Assembly (NCBI RefSeq): GCF_017868775.1
Contig: NZ_CP053381.1
Span: forward strand, 1,488,001-1,552,000
DNA length: 64,000 nucleotides
Source: Billgrantia sulfidoxydans
Lineage (GTDB): Bacteria > Pseudomonadota > Gammaproteobacteria > Pseudomonadales > Halomonadaceae
Reading direction: 5' to 3'
Shown: positions 60,708 through 64,000 of the stretch, in pieces
How the letters are laid out: every line of letters begins with the position of its first letter
Position numbering within the stretch: position 1 is the stretch's first letter
The notes under the pieces: model-generated
Databases searched by the model: none
What the model was told of the DNA's origin: nothing
Seen by the model: only the letters and a program-made list of their open reading frames with translations
Position numbers and translations under genes: made by a program

Positions 60708-61931
60708 TCAGACGTAGAAATCAAGTTCTTCCTGTTGCTTGAGCAGATCCCGCAGTCGATGCGGATCGTCGCCCTTGAAGTAGATCAGGCCCCAATGGGT
60801 ACCGAAGGCGGTACGCTTGGTCACGGTTTCCTCCAGGGGCGGGGTCAGTTCGTGGGACTCGAAGTAGGGGTCGTCCTCGACCTCCTCGGGAATCTCCAGG
60901 CGGCTGACCACACGACGTCGTGGGTAGACCCCGAAGCAGCCGGCATAGCACTTGGCATCTTCCACCTCCTTGGGAAAGAAGGCCTTGACCTCCTCGGCGG
61001 TACTCTTCGGATCGAACACCAGCATGCTGGCCTGGTAGGCATTGAAGCCGTAGACCCGCTCGAGAAGCTCGAACACCTTGAAACCCGGCGGGCGATAGGC
61101 GACTTCACCGAAGTACATCTCGCCGTCGCTGGTGACGAAGTACTCGGGATGGATCAGGCCGAAATCGATATCGAAGGCCTTGATCAGCTTTTCGATCTGG
61201 GCGGTGATCTGGGGACGGTACTGCTCGAGCTCCGGCGAGGCGGGAACGAAAACGGAGTAGCCCAGGGTGACGTACTCCGAGATGTTGAGAAAGGCGATCT
61301 TGCCGTCGTGGATCCACGCCTCCACGGCGAACTCCCAGCCGTCCAGGTGCGATTCCATCAGCACGGGGAACTCCTCGTCGGGAATCGTATCGACCTCGTC
61401 GGGGGTGCGGATCACCCGGTGCCCCAGGCAGCCGGCCTTGTCGAAGGCCTTCAGGTGGATAGGGTCGTTGGGATCGCCGTCGAGCTTGAGCAGCGTCTGG
61501 TTGACGCGCTTGAGAAAGCGTATGACGTCACCTTTGTCGTGAGCCTCTTCGAAGATGCCCACGCGGATGCCGCCAAGCTGGGCGCGACGCTTCATCAGCG
61601 CCTTGTCGCGCAGCAGCAGCGATTGTCCGTAGAGCCGCGGCTTGTCGAGCAGCACCGAGTTGATGGCGCCGGCCCATTCCACGGTCTCCTCGAACAGCGG
61701 GATCGCCACGTCCACGCCCCGCTCCTTGAGCGTCTCGGCGATCTCCATCGAGCGATCGTTGAGCCGTTCGAAATTCCATGAAATATGGGGTATATCATGC
61801 TTCTGGCAGTACTCCTCAGCCCACTCGGGAGCCACGACGATATAGCGACGGTCGAAGTTCTCGGCGGCTTCGATGGCGTTGAGACTCCAGCCAAGCAGCG
61901 CAATATAGCCCTTGTTGGGATCTTTATTCAT
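60708..61931 (-). CDS. ATP-grasp family ligase of unknown substrate
   Basis: A 407-residue protein with the ATP-grasp layout: N-terminal PreATP domain (YIALLGWSLNAIEAAENFD), Lys110 in LLRDKALMKRRAQLGGI, then GWEFAVEAWIHDGKIAFLNISEY (two blocks) and HPEYFVTSDGEMYFGEVAYRPPG. In place of the usual E-x-N-x-R metal motif it has EVAYR (Glu276 to Arg280), so Asn is Ala. Such enzymes make amide or thioester bonds between a carboxylate and an amine via acyl phosphate. The ribosome site AGGAGGGG is strong. The gene is first in a two-gene unit with the papain-like protein; together they could ligate and cleave a peptide-like metabolite. Substrate unknown. Confidence 0.8.
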   Translation of the reverse strand: MNKDPNKGYIALLGWSLNAIEAAENFDRRYIVVAPEWAEEYCQKHDIPHISWNFERLNDRSMEIAETLKERGVDVAIPLFEETVEWAGAINSVLLDKPRLYGQSLLLRDKALMKRRAQLGGIRVGIFEEAHDKGDVIRFLKRVNQTLLKLDGDPNDPIHLKAFDKAGCLGHRVIRTPDEVDTIPDEEFPVLMESHLDGWEFAVEAWIHDGKIAFLNISEYVTLGYSVFVPASPELEQYRPQITAQIEKLIKAFDIDFGLIHPEYFVTSDGEMYFGEVAYRPPGFKVFELLERVYGFNAYQASMLVFDPKSTAEEVKAFFPKEVEDAKCYAGCFGVYPRRRVVSRLEIPEEVEDDPYFESHELTPPLEETVTKRTAFGTHWGLIYFKGDDPHRLRDLLKQQEELDFYV

Positions 61932-62042
61932 GGTGCCCCTCCTGAGCGTTTGGTTGTCGTGCTTGTGCCTCGCTTATTCTTAACCCTACACGAAATATCA
62001 ACGTTACACATGGTTTGGCACCCCCGGGCTTTTCAGGCGCGC

Positions 62043-62071
62043 TTGCCGGCCTGAGCGGCCACTGGTATAGT
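62043..62071 (+). promoter_or_regulatory. Promoter of the 4.5S RNA gene
   Basis: TTGCCG (62043-62048) and TATAGT (62066-62071) are 17 bases apart, giving a start near 62078 and a leader of about 55 bases, which includes a CGAAGCC-TCAA-GGCTTCG hairpin (62111-62128) that may be the processing site. Confidence 0.65.
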
Positions 62072-62134
62072 GCACGCGCACTCGGCAAGCCATTGATGCA
62101 ACGCCGGGTTCGAAGCCTCAAGGCTTCGTGTCGT

Positions 62135-62247
62135 GGTGGCCTCGTCGGTCCTCCCGCAACGCTAAACCGCAAACCCCGCCAGGCCCGGAAGGGAGCAACG
62201 GTAGTGGTGGCCGCGTGTGCCGGGATGTGGCTGTCGGGGCCGCCTCC
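62135..62247 (+). ncRNA. ffs: Signal recognition particle RNA (4.5S RNA)
   Basis: About 113 nucleotides. The universal SRP core is present: GGCCCGGAAGGGAGCAACGG in the apical loop region (62183-62202), preceded by CTCCCGCAAC and followed by CGTGTGCCGGGATG, as in gammaproteobacterial 4.5S RNA. The ends GGTGGCCTCG and CGGGGCCGCC pair through two G-U wobbles to close the long hairpin. It binds Ffh to target inner-membrane proteins. Ends are placed by alignment to the E. coli RNA and could be off by a few bases. Confidence 0.93.
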
Positions 62248-62446
62248 ATTTCGGCCTCCCGCCCGTGCACCCGCTGTCTCCTCATTCTCGATCGTCCGAT
62301 CACATCACACTGCGGTGTTCGCTGTTCTCGATCTTCTTCGGCCGTCCTGCACGGCATGGCGTCGTGCGTGCGTCCTGCCGGAAAGAGCCGGCATGTCTCG
62401 TTCCCGGGGCGTTGAGCCGAGAGCGGGGCGCCTGGCTTGTTAGACC

Positions 62447-62475
62447 TTGGTAGAATTAGACTTTAGTGGTATCAT
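62447..62475 (+). promoter_or_regulatory. Promoter of the small orphan gene
   Basis: TTGGTA (62447-62452) and TATCAT (62470-62475), 17 bases apart, in an AT-rich patch 37 bases before the gene. Confidence 0.6.
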
Positions 62476-62511
62476 GCGGCGCAGCAAACCCCTTGCGAGA
62501 GGAAGTGCACC

Positions 62512-62817
62512 ATGCAGATCGACACCACGCCCAACGCCGGCATCCAGCGCAGCCTGCGCCAGTGCCTGTCGAACGCCGCCTTCCTGCTCTACCAGCAGGG
62601 CCACGTGCTGGAGACCATCACCATTCCCTTCCGCGGTCTCGATAGCCGCGCCCTGCGCCAGCTGCGCGAAGCCTCCCAGGAGTGGCCTGCCTGCCAGCGC
62701 GTGCTGGAGAGCAGCGAGGCCGCCGTCTACAACGAGCAGGGACGTTTCGTGCTGAGCGCCATGGGGCGCGAGCTGCTGTTCGACATGTTCGGCCAAGGGG
62801 CGGCGGACTGCGCCTGA
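62512..62817 (+). CDS. Small hypothetical protein
   Basis: A 101-residue protein I do not recognise. It has no signal peptide or membrane helix. It is predicted mostly helical with a short beta stretch (VLETITIPF), and has Cys18, a mid-protein Cys near 61 and a Cys at the penultimate residue. AGAGGAAG precedes the ATG and a clear sigma-70-type promoter lies upstream, so it is likely a real, independently expressed gene. It lies between the 4.5S RNA and a strong hairpin. No function can be inferred from the neighbours. Confidence 0.7.
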   Translation: MQIDTTPNAGIQRSLRQCLSNAAFLLYQQGHVLETITIPFRGLDSRALRQLREASQEWPACQRVLESSEAAVYNEQGRFVLSAMGRELLFDMFGQGAADCA

Positions 62818-62855
62818 GTCGGGCAACCCTCAGCCGGGCGGCAGGATAATCCAGT

Positions 62856-62882
62856 AGCGGGGAGGCCATTGGCCTCCCCGCT
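62856..62882. terminator. Bidirectional hairpin between convergent genes
   Basis: AGCGGGGAGGCC (62856-62867) and GGCCTCCCCGCT (62871-62882) form a perfect 12-base-pair stem with an ATT loop. No T tract, but stem strength and location between convergent genes suggest a terminator for both. Confidence 0.6.
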
Positions 62883-62908
62883 GCCGTATGCGGCGCCGCG
62901 GCGGCGGC

Positions 62909-63709
62909 TCAGGGGAGTGCTTGCGCCGCGGTCTGGCTCGCCAGGTGCTTGCGCAGAAAATGGCGGGTGCGATCCTGATCGGGGTGGGTGAACAGGCGCT
63001 CGGGGGTGTTCTCCTCGACCACCACGCCGCCGTCCATGAACATGGCCCAGTCGGAGACGTCGCGGGCGAAGGCCATCTCGTGGGTGACGATGAGCATGGT
63101 CATGTGTTCTTCGGCGAGGCGCTTCATGACCTGGTTCACCTCTTCCACCAGCTCGGGGTCCAGCGCCGAGGTCGCTTCGTCGAACAGCATGACCTTGGGC
63201 TGCATGGCCAGGGCGCGTGCAATGGCGACGCGCTGCTTCTGTCCGCCCGACAGGGAACTGGGGTAGGCCGAGGCCTTGTCGGCCAGTCCCACGCGCTCCA
63301 GAAGCTCCATGCCCAGCTCCCTCGCGCTCCTGGCGTCCATCCCCTTCAGTTTCCTCGGCGCCAGGGTCACGTTGTCGAGCGTCGAGAGGTGCGGAAACAG
63401 ATTGAAGTGCTGGAACACCATGCCCATGTTCTGGCGGATGTGGTTGATGTGCCGCTCGAAGGCGAGACCCTTCAGGTCCGGCCGGTTGACCTGGACGCCA
63501 TCCAGCAGAATGCTGCCCTCGTCGATCACTTCCAGATAGTTGATGGATCGAAGCAGCGTGCTCTTCCCCGATCCCGACGGGCCGATGATCGAGATGATCT
63601 TGCCGCGTTCGACCTTGAGGTCGATACCCTTGAGCACCTCGAGGTCACCGAAGCGTTTCTTGACGCCCTTGAGCTCCACCATGGGAGTGTCTGTTGTTGC
63701 TGTTGTCAT
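62909..63709 (-). CDS. Polar amino-acid ABC transporter ATP-binding protein (GlnQ/HisP type)
   Basis: A 266-residue ATPase with Walker [10 protein letters not shown] (about 44-52), Q-loop [10 protein letters not shown], signature LSGGQKQR, Walker [15 protein letters not shown] and the H-loop VTHE. The sequence is of the polar amino-acid uptake group. AAGGAC precedes the start. The permease gene lies 12 bases upstream in the same operon; the binding-protein gene must be beyond the window edge. Confidence 0.92.
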   Translation of the reverse strand: MTTATTDTPMVELKGVKKRFGDLEVLKGIDLKVERGKIISIIGPSGSGKSTLLRSINYLEVIDEGSILLDGVQVNRPDLKGLAFERHINHIRQNMGMVFQHFNLFPHLSTLDNVTLAPRKLKGMDARSARELGMELLERVGLADKASAYPSSLSGGQKQRVAIARALAMQPKVMLFDEATSALDPELVEEVNQVMKRLAEEHMTMLIVTHEMAFARDVSDWAMFMDGGVVVEENTPERLFTHPDQDRTRHFLRKHLASQTAAQALP

Positions 63710-63721
63710 GTCAGGTCCTTG

Positions 63722-64000
63722 TTATCTACGAATGGCGGCACGGCGCTCCACCCACGATTGGCCGGTTTCCATCACAATGTTGATCAGGTAGTAGATGGCC
63801 GCGATGGTGATATAGAACTCGAAGGGCCGGAAGGTCACGCTGATGGCATATTGGGAGAGGTAGACCAGCTCGGCGATGCCGATGGCGGAAAGCACCGAGA
63901 TGTCCTTGACCATGATGATCATGTTGTTGCCGAGCTGAGGAATGGCGCGATAGAACGCCTGTGGAATGATGATGTGGAAGAGCGTGGCGAGATGGCCGAA
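63722..64000 (-). CDS. Amino-acid ABC transporter permease (3' part)
   Basis: The frame is open to the window edge, so only the C-terminal 92 residues are present. The EAA loop that contacts the ATPase is visible (PQAFYRAIPQLGNN), then IIMVKDISVLSAIGIAELVYL and one more helix (ITIAAIYYLINIVME). This is a HisM/GlnP-type permease subunit. It forms a unit with the ATP-binding protein downstream. Confidence 0.88.
   Translation of the reverse strand, partial: FGHLATLFHIIIPQAFYRAIPQLGNNMIIMVKDISVLSAIGIAELVYLSQYAISVTFRPFEFYITIAAIYYLINIVMETGQSWVERRAAIRR

Noticed and set aside
62100..62130. tRNA-like GGTTCGAAGCC stretch before the 4.5S RNA
   Set aside because: It resembles a T-loop but there is no acceptor, D-arm or anticodon arm around it; it is part of the leader hairpin of the SRP RNA.
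1..64000. CRISPR arrays, insertion sequences, integrases or prophage
   Set aside because: I found no regularly spaced repeats, transposase or integrase motifs anywhere in the window.

Overview
The window looks like a chromosomal segment of a moderately GC-rich gammaproteobacterium, most likely of the Halomonadaceae (Halomonas type). The grounds are three tripartite TRAP uptake systems in 22 kb, a two-gene ergothioneine pathway, a gammaproteobacterial 4.5S RNA, a complete Tad pilus locus and a typical yqjD-yqjE-yqjK cell-envelope operon. The taxonomic guess rests on gene content, not on a database match.

Layout. 1-2606: the end of a TAXI-type TRAP solute-binding protein and its fused permease. 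2749-10958 (minus strand): one probable operon of a periplasmic cyclase-family hydrolase, a TRAP P-Q-M transporter, indolepyruvate oxidoreductase IorA-IorB and an acyl-CoA thioesterase. This suggests import and oxidative decarboxylation of an aryl-2-oxoacid to an arylacetate. 11154-13824: a divergent pair of a haem/FAD ferric-reductase-like protein and a pentahaem cytochrome c. 13836-22834 (minus): a catabolic operon of MFS transporter, HMG-CoA-lyase-like enzyme, aconitase-like protein that lacks one Fe-S cysteine, a second TRAP P-Q-M set, CoA transferase and GntR regulator. Its promoter is flanked by two perfect ATTGCATGCAAT operators.

23058-23280 holds a probable CsrB/RsmZ-type sponge RNA with GacA-like boxes, followed by a PAS-GGDEF-EAL protein, a DUF3617 protein, a pyruvate-oxidase-like TPP enzyme and an RND efflux pump. 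32646-45136 is a full tad locus: flp, tadV, an unusual AAA+ ATPase, rcpC, rcpA, a lipoprotein, tadZ, tadA, tadB, tadC, tadD, tadE and tadG. It ends in a strong terminator and is followed by a convergent AraC-type regulator with a degenerate receiver domain.

46458-64000: a HI0933-type flavoprotein, egtB-egtD, a TetR regulator, yqjDEK, phospholipase A, a giant MscK-like channel, TlyA, an AbrB-family membrane protein, a tail-to-tail two-gene unit of unknown function, the 4.5S RNA, a small orphan protein, and an amino-acid ABC transporter cut by the window edge.

The strongest candidate for an undescribed system is the two-gene unit 58613-61931. It pairs an ATP-grasp ligase with a 683-residue protein in which I can see a papain-like Gln-Cys/His/Asn arrangement, suggesting an ATP-dependent ligation and hydrolysis pair. 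Runners-up are the Tad-embedded AAA+ ATPase, the CsrB-like RNA and the aconitase-like protein without a full cluster-binding set.
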